The notes under the pieces: generated by a model
Database searches by the model: none
What the model saw: only the letters and a program-made list of their open reading frames with translations
Told to the model about the DNA's origin: nothing
Shown: positions 18,240-25,245 of the stretch, piece by piece
How positions within the stretch are numbered: position 1 is the stretch's first letter
Layout: every line of letters starts with the position of its first letter
Translations under genes and position numbers: made by a program
DNA from: an uncultured Clostridia bacterium
Lineage (GTDB): Bacteria > Bacillota > Clostridia > Oscillospirales > Ruminococcaceae
Assembly (NCBI GenBank): GCA_947625735.1
Contig: CANQPL010000024.1
Coordinates: 1 to 35,106 of the forward strand
DNA length: 35,106 nt
Direction of reading: 5' to 3'

Positions 18240-19283
18240 TTACTCCTCGTAGATCTGATCGAAAATACCGCCGTCAGTAAAATGCTTTTCCTGTGCTTCG
18301 TCCCAACCGCCGAAATCCGCAATTGTTACAAGGTCAAGATCAAGATCGAAGGTATCGGAAAATTCGTTAAGTATATCGGGATCTGACGGACGATAATAAT
18401 TTTCTCCCGCAAGACGCTGTGCTTCATCGGAATACAGGTAACTAAGATATTCGGTAGCCACCTCTCTTGTACCTCTCTCGTCTACAACGCTGTCAACAAC
18501 AGCAACCGAGGGCTGTGCAAGGATACTTATGCTCGGAGTGATGATCTCATACTCATCAGGATGATCCTGTATGGAAAGATATGCTTCATTTTCCCATGCA
18601 AGCAGCACATCGCCCTGTCCGTTTTCCACAAATGTTGTCGTAGCACCTCTTGCGCCCGAATCAAGCACCAGCACATTGGCAAACAGCTTTTTCATAAAGT
18701 CCTTTATCTGCTCTTCATCATCGCCGTACTGCTTTTGTGCAAATGCCCATGCCGCAAGATAATTCCAACGTGCGCCGCCCGATGTTTTGGGATTGGGCGT
18801 TATGATACCCACACCCTCTTTTACAATATCGTCCCAGTCGTGAATGTCTTTGGGATTGTCCTTGCGGACAAGGAATACAATGGTAGATGTATAGGGGGAG
18901 CTGTCCTTGTCAAACTCACTTACCCAGCCGTCCTCAATAAGTCCTGCATCACGTACGGCATTGACGTCATATTCAAGCGCCAGTGTAACCACATCTGCTT
19001 CAAGACCGTTTGCGACCTCAAGCGCCTGTTTTCCCGAACCGCCGTGGGACTGGGTTATCTCCACGTCCTGTCCTTTAAGCTCTTTCCAGTGTGCTGCAAA
19101 AAGCTCGTTATATGCCGCATAAAGCTCACGGGTAGGATCATAAGAAACATTGGTTATAGTTACCTTTTCCGTCTGATTTTCCGTGCTGTCCCCGTTATCC
19201 GATGTATCAGAAGACCCGCAGGCGGTGAGAAGTGTGGCAGCAGCTGCGGAAAGAGCGATCACGGAGTATATTATTTTTTTCAT
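18240..19283 (-). CDS. sbp: Sulfate-binding lipoprotein
   Basis: A 347-residue extracytoplasmic binding protein. The signal peptide MKKIIYSVIALSAAAATLLTAC ends in a lipobox with C22, followed by a Ser/Asp/Asn-rich linker, so it is a membrane-tethered lipoprotein. The Sbp/CysP family signatures are clear: SYDPTREL, QSHGGSGKQ (phosphate-free sulfate pocket), and NPKTSGGARWNYLAAW. The start at 19283 is chosen over 19298 because GAGG lies 9 bases upstream and it gives a standard signal peptide. It is the first structural gene of the ten-gene operon and is preceded by a leader peptide whose stop codon overlaps its ribosome site. Confidence 0.95.
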   Translation of the reverse strand: MKKIIYSVIALSAAAATLLTACGSSDTSDNGDSTENQTEKVTITNVSYDPTRELYAAYNELFAAHWKELKGQDVEITQSHGGSGKQALEVANGLEADVVTLALEYDVNAVRDAGLIEDGWVSEFDKDSSPYTSTIVFLVRKDNPKDIHDWDDIVKEGVGIITPNPKTSGGARWNYLAAWAFAQKQYGDDEEQIKDFMKKLFANVLVLDSGARGATTTFVENGQGDVLLAWENEAYLSIQDHPDEYEIITPSISILAQPSVAVVDSVVDERGTREVATEYLSYLYSDEAQRLAGENYYRPSDPDILNEFSDTFDLDLDLVTIADFGGWDEAQEKHFTDGGIFDQIYEE

Positions 19284-19294
19284 TGTAAATGACC

Positions 19295-19390
19295 TCATTT
19301 CATATATAATATTTTGGATCTGTAAGATAGGAAAATGAAGTCACAGCATCGTATAAGCCCTCCTGCTGAGGTAAGAATGGAACGATGCAT
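19295..19390 (-). CDS. Putative cysteine-sensing leader peptide upstream of sbp
   Basis: A 31-codon reading frame, MHRSILTSAGG...RCCDFIF..., lies between the sbp promoter and sbp. It starts with ATG at 19390 after a good ribosome site (GAAGGTGAT, about 5 bases upstream) and contains two adjacent Cys codons, TGC TGT, at codons 15-16. Its stop TGA (19297-19295) sits within the GAGG ribosome site of sbp, so termination and re-initiation could be coupled. The reading frame is seen directly; that it is translated and senses cysteine supply by ribosome pausing is inference, by analogy with amino-acid leader peptides and with the cysteine uORFs described in mycobacteria. Confidence 0.6.
   Translation of the reverse strand: MHRSILTSAGGLIRCCDFIFLSYRSKILYMK
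19346..19388 (-). promoter_or_regulatory. Hairpin in the sbp leader spanning the Cys codons
   Basis: On the minus strand GCATCGT (19388-19382) can pair with ACGATGC (19352-19346). The first arm begins at the second base of the leader's ATG+1 codon region; the second arm ends on the first Cys codon, TGC. A smaller CCTC/GAGG hairpin (19371-19359) lies in the loop. A ribosome paused at the Cys codons would cover the second arm. Role in attenuation is inferred. Confidence 0.5.
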
Positions 19391-19407
19391 TGTTATCACC
19401 TTCAATA

Positions 19408-19433
19408 CATATAAAATCAGTAGGTTTACTATG
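19408..19433 (-). promoter_or_regulatory. 26-bp operator just downstream of the sbp -10 box
   Basis: On the minus strand the element begins CATAGTAAACCTACTGA and ends TTATATG. It matches the metY site at about 20 of 26 positions and sits at about +1 to +25 of the predicted transcript, where a bound repressor would block transcription. Likely bound by the nearby Rrf2 protein. Confidence 0.6.
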
Positions 19434-19439
19434 CTTTAT

Positions 19440-19468
19440 ATCATATCACCGCAAAACGGATTTGTCAA
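19440..19468 (-). promoter_or_regulatory. Promoter of the sbp-hemL operon
   Basis: On the minus strand TTGACA (19468-19463) and TATGAT (19445-19440) are separated by 17 bp. This predicts a 5' leader of about 150 bases that holds the leader peptide. It lies about 80 bp beyond the end of the regulator gene. Confidence 0.8.
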
Positions 19469-19549
19469 TAGGATTTAATGATTTTCGGAACATTGCATAG
19501 TATTCATATATTTTTACTATACTTTTTGGAGAATTTTGCAAAAGCCCTG

Positions 19550-19948
19550 TTAAATATAATAATTATAACATTCATTCCTGCGGTCGATAATATACTGCAA
19601 TGTTATGCCGCTTATGGCTTTTTCAATGGCTTTTTCCATATCCTGCCATACAAACTGAAGATCATCGTCACTTTCGCACAGTGAGGAAAAGCTCCCCTCG
19701 GTTGCTCTGAGAATATCTCCCAGCGTGCAGCGTTCTGGTGGGATACTCAGCACATATCCGCCCTTGTTTCCTCTGTTTGCACGGATAAGACCGCTTTTTG
19801 AAAGCATTGGAACTATCTGTTCAAGATACTTTTTTGATATGTTCATTCGCTTTGAAATATCCGTCAGAGAAATATAACCGCTTTCGTAATGCTCTGCAAG
19901 ATCCACCAGCATTTTAAGTGCGCAGTCTGACTTTGATGTGATCCTCAC
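19550..19948 (-). CDS. Rrf2-family transcriptional regulator, CymR-like
   Basis: A 132-residue Rrf2 protein with a winged helix-turn-helix in about residues 8-60 (TDISKRMNISKKYLEQI, then the wing KGGYVLS). It lacks the three-Cys cluster of iron-sulfur IscR/NsrR members, and its size suits CymR, the repressor of cysteine metabolism in Firmicutes, which works with cysteine synthase CysK. It starts at GTG 19948, with GGAGG 7 bases upstream. It sits between the two sulfur operons with its own consensus promoter, and a 26-bp element shared with both operons overlaps its start region, suggesting autoregulation. No cysK is in the window, so the signal is unknown. Confidence 0.85.
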   Translation of the reverse strand: MRITSKSDCALKMLVDLAEHYESGYISLTDISKRMNISKKYLEQIVPMLSKSGLIRANRGNKGGYVLSIPPERCTLGDILRATEGSFSSLCESDDDLQFVWQDMEKAIEKAISGITLQYIIDRRNECYNYYI

Positions 19949-19966
19949 AAATTTTCCTCCTCATTA

Positions 19967-19992
19967 CATATTATTTAAATAGGTTTTATATG
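19967..19992 (-). promoter_or_regulatory. 26-bp operator at the Rrf2 regulator gene
   Basis: On the minus strand it begins CATATAAAACCTATTTAA and ends AATATG, matching the metY site at 22 of 26 positions. It lies directly downstream of the regulator's -10 box, consistent with negative autoregulation. Confidence 0.65.
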
Positions 19993-19996
19993 TTTA

Positions 19997-20025
19997 ATTA
20001 TACGACACACGTCCTGTCTTGTCAA
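19997..20025 (-). promoter_or_regulatory. Promoter of the Rrf2 regulator gene
   Basis: On the minus strand TTGACA (20025-20020) and TATAAT (20002-19997) are both perfect consensus boxes with a 17-bp spacer. Confidence 0.85.
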
Positions 20026-20087
20026 TTGGGCAGAGCGTACAACTTAAATAATTGTTTTGTGGTAATAACTGTTTAAAACATAGAAAT

Positions 20088-20113
20088 CATATAAAACCTA
20101 TTGACTTACTATG
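20088..20113 (+). promoter_or_regulatory. 26-bp operator over the metY -35 box
   Basis: It begins CATATAAAACCTATTGAC and ends TTACTATG. The -35 hexamer lies inside it, so binding would exclude RNA polymerase. Its first 14 bases are the exact reverse complement of 19979-19992, giving a large inverted arrangement between the divergent promoters. Confidence 0.65.
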
Positions 20114-20129
20114 AAAAGAGTGGTAAACT
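20101..20129 (+). promoter_or_regulatory. Promoter of the metY-cysN operon
   Basis: TTGACT (20101-20106), a 17-bp spacer and TAAACT (20124-20129), preceded by TG (20121-20122) as an extended -10. Transcription should start near 20136, so the in-frame ATG at 20111 cannot be the metY start. Confidence 0.7.
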
Positions 20130-20164
20130 ATCTTTACAGTGATTTTGAAAGAAGAGTGATGGGA

Positions 20165-21415
20165 ATGAAATTCAACACGGCGCTGCTGCACCGTCCTAAC
20201 CATTCTGAAAACCTAAAGGAAAAAGAACCCTTTGGAGCAACGCTTACGCCCATTTATCAGGTAAGCGCATTTGAACACGGTTCGGCTGAGCAGCTTGAAA
20301 AGGTGTTTAATAATCAATCGGGCGGATTTGCTTATTCGCGTATCGGAAATCCCACTGTAGATTCTTTTGAAAAAAAGATGGCATACATAGAAAAGGGGAT
20401 AGGTGCGGTCGCCTGTTCATCGGGCATGGCGGCAGTTACAGCCGCACTTCTGAATATTCTGGAAAGCGGTGACGAGATAATTGCAGGGGCAGGGCTGTTC
20501 GGCGGTACTATAGATCTTTTCAGAGATCTTGAAGCCTTCGGAATCAAGACAGTTTTTGCGGAGCATATCAACACGGAGACACTTGAGCCCCTTATCACCG
20601 ACAGGACAAAAGCAGTTTTCGGTGAGATCATCGGCAATCCCGCACTTGATGTTGTAGATATCCGAAAGGTAACAGAGCTGCTCCACAGTCATAATATTCC
20701 GTTCATTGCCGACTGCACCACCGCAACACCCTATCTTGTTCATGCCTTTGATCTGGGAGCGGATATCGTTATCCATTCTTCTTCCAAATATATAAACGGC
20801 GGCGGCAATGCCATAAGCGGCGTTATCATAGACAACGGAAGTTTTCACTGGGACGAAAAGCATTACAAGGGCTTCGGGGAATATAAGAAATACGGAAAGT
20901 TTGCCTACCTTGTCAAGCTGAGAAACGGACTGTGGCGCAATATGGGAGCGTGTTTGTCGCCCATGAATGCATTTCTGAATTTAGTGGGAATGGAAACGCT
21001 GGGACTCAGAATGGAACGTCTTTGCAGCAATGCCCTGAAACTTGCGCAGTTTCTGGAAAAGGACGGACGGGTAAAGGTAAATTATCCTGCCCTTGAAACA
21101 AGTCCCTATTATCCCCTTGTGAAACAGCAGTTTGACGGAAAAGGCGGCGCTATTCTGACGATCCGCACAGGCAGCAAGGAAAAGGCATTTAAGCTTATAA
21201 ACCGTCTGCAATATGCAGTCAATGCTACAAACATAGGCGATGTCAGAACGCTTGTTATCCACCCGTCAAGCACGATATATGCACATTCGGACGTGCCGCA
21301 GAAAGAAGCCGCGGGCGTTTATGATGACCTGATACGGATAAGCATGGGAATTGAAGATGCGGAGGATATAATTGCGGATTTTAAACAGGCAATAGATAGT
21401 ATGGAGGAGGAATAA
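20165..21415 (+). CDS. metY: O-acetylhomoserine sulfhydrylase (MetY-like, PLP-dependent)
   Basis: A 416-residue Cys/Met-metabolism PLP enzyme. The cofactor lysine is K208 in HSSSKYINGGG, with YSRIGNPTV and the SSGMAAVTAAL motif upstream. MetY enzymes replace the acetyl group of O-acetylhomoserine with sulfur to form homocysteine. In this operon the sulfur donor is probably the thiocarboxylated carrier at 22839 rather than free sulfide, as for MetY of Wolinella succinogenes. The start at 20165 is used because AGAAGAG lies 8 bases upstream; earlier ATGs (20111, 20159) lie in the promoter or too close to the ribosome site. A cystathionine synthase role cannot be excluded from sequence. The next gene begins 2 bases after its stop. 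Confidence 0.9.
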   Translation: MKFNTALLHRPNHSENLKEKEPFGATLTPIYQVSAFEHGSAEQLEKVFNNQSGGFAYSRIGNPTVDSFEKKMAYIEKGIGAVACSSGMAAVTAALLNILESGDEIIAGAGLFGGTIDLFRDLEAFGIKTVFAEHINTETLEPLITDRTKAVFGEIIGNPALDVVDIRKVTELLHSHNIPFIADCTTATPYLVHAFDLGADIVIHSSSKYINGGGNAISGVIIDNGSFHWDEKHYKGFGEYKKYGKFAYLVKLRNGLWRNMGACLSPMNAFLNLVGMETLGLRMERLCSNALKLAQFLEKDGRVKVNYPALETSPYYPLVKQQFDGKGGAILTIRTGSKEKAFKLINRLQYAVNATNIGDVRTLVIHPSSTIYAHSDVPQKEAAGVYDDLIRISMGIEDAEDIIADFKQAIDSMEEE

Positions 21416-21417
21416 TC

Positions 21418-22293
21418 ATGGCTGTTGATTATGCAGCACTTAAAAAAGGCGGATTCATGCGACAGAAGCAGAAGAATAATTTTTCGCTGCGGCTGCGTGT
21501 TGTGGGCGGAAATCTTACGGCGGCGCAGCTTGCGAAAATAGCGGAGGTCGCAGAAACTTTCGGTGACGGTCATGTACATCTCACATCACGTCAGAGCGTG
21601 GAGATACCCTTTGTGAAACTCACAGATATTGACAAGGTAAAGGCTGCTCTTGCCGAAGGCGGCGTGGAGCCGGGCGTGTGCGGTCCGAGAGTGCGAACGG
21701 TGACTGCCTGTCAGGGAGAAGCAATATGTCCGAGCGGCTGTATTGATACATATACTCTGGCAAAGGAGCTTGACGAAAGATATTTTGCCAAAGAGCTGCC
21801 CCACAAATTCAAATTCGGCATTACGGGCTGTCAGAATAACTGTCTGAAAGCGGAAGAAAACGATCTGGGAATAAAGGGCGGCATAAAAGTTAAATGGAAA
21901 CAGGAAAGCTGTATTGCCTGCGGTGTGTGCGTGAAAGCCTGTCGGAGCGGAGCGCTGATCATGCAGGACGGAAAGATCATTCTTGATGAGAGCAGATGTA
22001 ATTTCTGCGGGAGGTGCTGCAAATCCTGTCCCACAGAAGCATGGGAGGAAACTCACGGCTACATGGTATCTTTCGGCGGTCTGTTCGGCAATCATATAGC
22101 AAAAGGAGAACCTGTCATTCCGTTTATTGAAGATCATGATACGCTGATGAGAATATGCGATGCGGCACTGACTTATTTTGCGGAAAATGCCAAGGCGGGA
22201 GAAAGGTTCCGTGCTTGCCTTGAACGAACAGGTTTTGAAAAATTCAGAGAAAAAATAGAGGAGGTATATCATGGCGGAATTTCAGATAAGTGA
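21418..22293 (+). CDS. Short siroheme sulfite reductase with built-in 2[4Fe-4S] ferredoxin domain
   Basis: A 291-residue enzyme of the nitrite/sulfite reductase family, likely reducing sulfite to sulfide. The coupled siroheme/[4Fe-4S] site is the classic C-x5-C (C98, C104) then C-x3-C (C138, C142). A ferredoxin insert follows from C165 (CIACGVCVKAC, CNFCGRCCKSCP). It resembles AsrC-like and other single-subunit clostridial enzymes; there are no asrA or asrB genes here, so the electron donor is unknown, perhaps ferredoxin. Its cofactor is made by the divergent hem block. GAGGAGG lies 6 bases before the ATG, and its end overlaps the tusA-like gene by 23 bases. Confidence 0.9.
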   Translation: MAVDYAALKKGGFMRQKQKNNFSLRLRVVGGNLTAAQLAKIAEVAETFGDGHVHLTSRQSVEIPFVKLTDIDKVKAALAEGGVEPGVCGPRVRTVTACQGEAICPSGCIDTYTLAKELDERYFAKELPHKFKFGITGCQNNCLKAEENDLGIKGGIKVKWKQESCIACGVCVKACRSGALIMQDGKIILDESRCNFCGRCCKSCPTEAWEETHGYMVSFGGLFGNHIAKGEPVIPFIEDHDTLMRICDAALTYFAENAKAGERFRACLERTGFEKFREKIEEVYHGGISDK

Positions 22294-22516
22294 CAGGGTA
22301 GATATTACTGATGTGGTCTGCCCTACCACTTTTGTAAAAGCAAAGGTTGCATTAGAGGAGCTTGAGGAAGGTGAGATCCTTTCCATACGAATGAATGACG
22401 GTGAGCCAGTGCAGAATGTTCCCCGAAGCATTAAGGAGGAGGGACACAAAATTCTGAAGCTCATTGACAATGAGGACGGCACCTATGACCTGATCGTTCA
22501 GAAGGTGGGTGAATGA
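22271..22516 (+). CDS. tusA: TusA-family sulfur carrier protein
   Basis: An 81-residue protein of the TusA/SirA family, small proteins that carry a persulfide on one Cys. C17 in DITDVVCPTTFVKAK corresponds to the active CPxP motif, but here reads CPTT, so the second proline is lost. It overlaps the sulfite reductase gene by 23 bases, and GAGGAGG precedes its ATG. Possible jobs are handing sulfur to the E1/carrier pair or guiding sulfide from the reductase; neither is proven. Intact. Confidence 0.85.
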   Translation: MAEFQISDRVDITDVVCPTTFVKAKVALEELEEGEILSIRMNDGEPVQNVPRSIKEEGHKILKLIDNEDGTYDLIVQKVGE

Positions 22517-22517
22517 A

Positions 22518-22826
22518 ATGTCGGTAAGAGCAAACGCAGATAATTTTGAGGAAGAAATAAAAAGCGGTATCGTTATTGCTGATTTTTATTCAGACAGCTG
22601 CGTTCCCTGCAAGCGTATGTCACCGCTTTTAGCGGAAATTGAAGAAGAAAATGACGATCTTCATCTTGTAAAGGTCAACGTGAATTTTGAAAATTCCCTG
22701 TCGGAAAAATATGAGGTTCAGGCTGTCCCCACGCTGATTTTTTTCAAGGACGGCGAAGAAACAGATCGTATAAGAGGTGCTGCAAAAAAAGCAGAGATCC
22801 TTGAAAAATTAAATAAACTCAGATAA
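22518..22826 (+). CDS. Thioredoxin-like protein
   Basis: A 102-residue thioredoxin fold with active site C28-V-P-C31 (in place of CGPC), and the usual VKVNVNFE and cis-Pro loop AVPTLIFF. The ATG at 22518 is preferred to GTG 22509 because AAGGTGG lies 9 bases before it. With the thioredoxin reductase downstream it probably forms a private reducing pair for this operon, for example to recycle carrier or peptidase disulfides or feed the sulfite or APS reductase. Family is sure; partner is inferred. Confidence 0.92.
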   Translation: MSVRANADNFEEEIKSGIVIADFYSDSCVPCKRMSPLLAEIEEENDDLHLVKVNVNFENSLSEKYEVQAVPTLIFFKDGEETDRIRGAAKKAEILEKLNKLR

Positions 22827-22838
22827 GGAGCGATTTTT

Positions 22839-23051
22839 ATGCAGATAACAGTTTCAGGAGTAAAAAAGGAGATAAAGGATAACACCACAATAGCAGAGCT
22901 TATCGTTTCGGAAAATGTGGAAACACCCGAATATGTTACGGTTACGGTCAATGACGAATTTATTACAAGTGACAAGCTGAGCAGTACCGTTCTTAAAAAT
23001 GGAGATACAGTGGAATTTCTCTATTTTATGGGCGGCGGAAGTGTCAGATAG
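22839..23051 (+). CDS. ThiS/MoaD-like sulfur carrier with masked C-terminus (HcyS-like)
   Basis: A 70-residue beta-grasp protein of the ThiS/MoaD type. Such proteins are adenylated at a C-terminal Gly-Gly and turned into a thiocarboxylate. Here the sequence is FLYFMGGGSVR, so three extra residues (S68, V69, R70) follow the glycines. A peptidase must remove them before activation, as QbsD does for QbsE in Pseudomonas; the JAMM gene two genes on is the obvious candidate. Position beside ThiF-like, JAMM and MetY genes points to an HcyS-type carrier for homocysteine formation, not thiamin. AAGGAG precedes the start. Confidence 0.85.
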   Translation: MQITVSGVKKEIKDNTTIAELIVSENVETPEYVTVTVNDEFITSDKLSSTVLKNGDTVEFLYFMGGGSVR

Positions 23052-23063
23052 GAGGACTCTGAA

Positions 23064-23888
23064 ATGGCATTTACAAATGAACAGTTAGAACGCTATTCAC
23101 GGCACATTATTTTAAAAGAAGTAGGTGCTAAGGGACAGAAAAAACTGTTAAATGCAAAGGTGCTTATCATAGGCGCAGGGGGGTTGGGCGCCCCTGCGGC
23201 AATGTACTTAGCGGCTGCGGGTGTAGGTACTATCGGTATAGTTGACGCTGACGAGGTGGATCTTTCCAATTTGCAGCGGCAGATAATTCATACCACGGCG
23301 GATATCGGAAAAGCAAAGGTGCTGTCGGCAAAGGAAACAATGCAGGCAATAAACCCTGATATAACGGTAAATACCTACCGTACCTTTGTCACTTCCGAAA
23401 ACATTATGGAGCTTATAGCCGACTATGATTTTGTGATAGACGGGACTGACAATTTCCCTGCAAAATTTCTGATAAACGATGCCTGCGTAATGGCAAAAAA
23501 ACCCTTTTCCCATGCGGGGATAATACGGTTCAAAGGACAGCTTATGACCTATGTACCGGGACAGGGACCATGCTATCGCTGTGTATTCAAGGAACCCCCT
23601 CCGAAAGATGCCGTTCCCACCTGTAAGCAGGCGGGCGTTATCGGTGCTATGGGCGGCGTGATCGGCAGCCTGCAGGCAATGGAAGCCGTCAAATACATTA
23701 TTGGAAAAGGTGAGCTTCTCACAGGTTATCTCCTTACCTATGATGCGTTGACTATGGAATTTCGCAAGATAAAGCTGCCAAAGAATACATCAGGCTGTGC
23801 CGTTTGCGGAGATAATCCGACAATAACTGAGCTTATCGACTATGAACAGGCAGAATGTGACGGCGTACATCTGACGGACGGAGAGTGA
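23064..23888 (+). CDS. ThiF/MoeB-like E1 adenylyltransferase
   Basis: A 274-residue E1-like enzyme that adenylates the C-terminal glycine of a ThiS-like carrier using ATP. It has the nucleotide-binding GAGGLG (37-42), NLQRQ, the D-N segment GTDNFPAKFLIND, and zinc-binding pairs C170/C173 and C245/C248. It has no C-terminal rhodanese domain, so sulfur must come from another source, presumably sulfide or the TusA-like protein. It follows the carrier by 12 bases and corresponds to HcyF of the Wolinella pathway. Thiamin or molybdopterin roles are less likely given the neighbours. Confidence 0.92.
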   Translation: MAFTNEQLERYSRHIILKEVGAKGQKKLLNAKVLIIGAGGLGAPAAMYLAAAGVGTIGIVDADEVDLSNLQRQIIHTTADIGKAKVLSAKETMQAINPDITVNTYRTFVTSENIMELIADYDFVIDGTDNFPAKFLINDACVMAKKPFSHAGIIRFKGQLMTYVPGQGPCYRCVFKEPPPKDAVPTCKQAGVIGAMGGVIGSLQAMEAVKYIIGKGELLTGYLLTYDALTMEFRKIKLPKNTSGCAVCGDNPTITELIDYEQAECDGVHLTDGE

Positions 23889-23892
23889 ATCT

Positions 23893-24324
23893 ATGGGAAC
23901 AGTTATAAAAATGAAAAAAGCTGATTTTGAGAAGATACTCGGTCATGCAAAAAGCTGTCTGCCAAATGAAGCCTGCGGTCTTATCGCAGGTACGGTAAAC
24001 GGCGATGTGCGGGAGATACAGGCAGTGTATCTTCTCACAAATACCGATGCATCAAATGAACATTTTTCCCTTGACCCAAAAGAACAGCTGACTGCAATAA
24101 AGGATATGCGGGCAAGGGGACTTGTTCCTCTGGGAAACTGGCATTCACATCCTGAATCGCCGTCAAGACCCTCTGAGGAGGATAAACGACTTGCTTTTGA
24201 CAGCAAGGCAAGTTATATGATACTTTCACTTATGGAGCGTGACAAGCCGGTTCTGAATTCTTTCAGGATAACCGGAAATGATCCGAAAACATCGGAAAAA
24301 GAACAGCTTGTCATTGAGGAATAG
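23893..24324 (+). CDS. JAMM/MPN+ zinc metallopeptidase (Mec+/HcyD-like)
   Basis: A 143-residue JAMM metalloprotease with all ligands present: E26 (NEACGLIAG), H84-S-H86, S94 and D97. Related proteins, such as Mec+ of Mycobacterium tuberculosis and HcyD of Wolinella, hydrolyse the bond between a carrier's C-terminal glycine and an amino acid. Here it would release homocysteine from the carrier and probably also trim the SVR tail of the newly made carrier. It begins 4 bases after the E1 stop and ends 2 bases before trxB. Confidence 0.92.
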   Translation: MGTVIKMKKADFEKILGHAKSCLPNEACGLIAGTVNGDVREIQAVYLLTNTDASNEHFSLDPKEQLTAIKDMRARGLVPLGNWHSHPESPSRPSEEDKRLAFDSKASYMILSLMERDKPVLNSFRITGNDPKTSEKEQLVIEE

Positions 24325-24326
24325 TT

Positions 24327-25241
24327 ATGTATGATATTGCGATAATCGGAAGCGGACCTGCGGGACTTTCCGCGGCTGTATATGCAAAAAGGGCGGAGCT
24401 TGATACCGTCATAATCGAAAAAGAGTATATGGGTACGGGACAGATCGCCGAAAGCAGTCGGGTAGATAATTATTTAGGTCTGTATGGAGAAAGCGGATTT
24501 GACTTAGGTGAAAAATTCCGCAGTCATGCAAAGAATGTTGGCGCAGAATTTAATGAAGCGGAAATTGTTAAGATAATTCCCCTTAAAGAAAACTTCCTTT
24601 TAAAAACCGCAGACGGACAGGAAATTACGGCACGCACCATTATTTATGCAGCAGGAACGACTCACAGGAAGCTCGGCATAAAAGGAGAAAGCGAATTTTT
24701 ATCTAAAGGCATATCCTTTTGTGCAGTGTGTGACGGAGCGTTCTATGCGGGGAAAAGTGTTGCTGTTATAGGCGGTGGCGACACGGCATTATCCGATGCG
24801 CTTTATCTGTCTGAAATGGCAGAAAGGGTATATCTTATGCACCGCAGAGAAAGCTTTCGTGCCGCTGCTGCATTGCAGAAAGCCGTTAAAGATACCGCCA
24901 ATATTGAATGTATTCTGAATGCCGTACCTATCGAATTTATTGGAGAAAAAAAACTGCAAGCCGTGAAATACCTGAGAAACGGCGAGGAAAAACTCCTCCC
25001 TGTTGACGGCGTATTTATTGCGGTGGGAAATATTCCCAACAGCGGACTATTAAAGGGTATTGCAGATATGGACGAGAACGGATATATCATTGCAGATGAA
25101 AACGGTATCACTTCCGCAGAGGGCATTTTTGCCGCAGGAGATGTGCGTACAAAGACTTTGCGGCAGGTCGTTACAGCGGTTGCGGACGGTGCTAATTGTG
25201 CGGAATCGGCAAGACGCTACTTATCTCAAAAACGGAGCTGA
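24327..25241 (+). CDS. trxB: Thioredoxin reductase
   Basis: A 304-residue flavoprotein with FAD-binding GSGPAG near residue 8, redox pair C132-A-V-C135, the NADPH motif GGGDTA, the HRRESFRA loop that contacts the NADPH phosphate, and the FAD-binding GDVRTKTLRQVVTAVADGA near the end. It reduces thioredoxin with NADPH. Being in the operon with a thioredoxin suggests a dedicated redox pair. It begins 2 bases after the JAMM stop and ends 4 bases before aprA. Confidence 0.95.
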   Translation: MYDIAIIGSGPAGLSAAVYAKRAELDTVIIEKEYMGTGQIAESSRVDNYLGLYGESGFDLGEKFRSHAKNVGAEFNEAEIVKIIPLKENFLLKTADGQEITARTIIYAAGTTHRKLGIKGESEFLSKGISFCAVCDGAFYAGKSVAVIGGGDTALSDALYLSEMAERVYLMHRRESFRAAAALQKAVKDTANIECILNAVPIEFIGEKKLQAVKYLRNGEEKLLPVDGVFIAVGNIPNSGLLKGIADMDENGYIIADENGITSAEGIFAAGDVRTKTLRQVVTAVADGANCAESARRYLSQKRS

Positions 25242-25245
25242 AACT

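Noticed and set aside
20111-20164. Upstream ATG extension of metY
   Set aside because: It lies between the -35 and -10 boxes or before the ribosome site, so it would not be transcribed as a start.
22839-23051. ThiS for thiamin synthesis
   Set aside because: No thiG, thiH or other thi genes are nearby; neighbours point to sulfur amino acids.
25060-25245. Extended N-terminus for aprA
   Set aside because: This part is inside trxB in another frame; the FAD motif follows ATG 25246.
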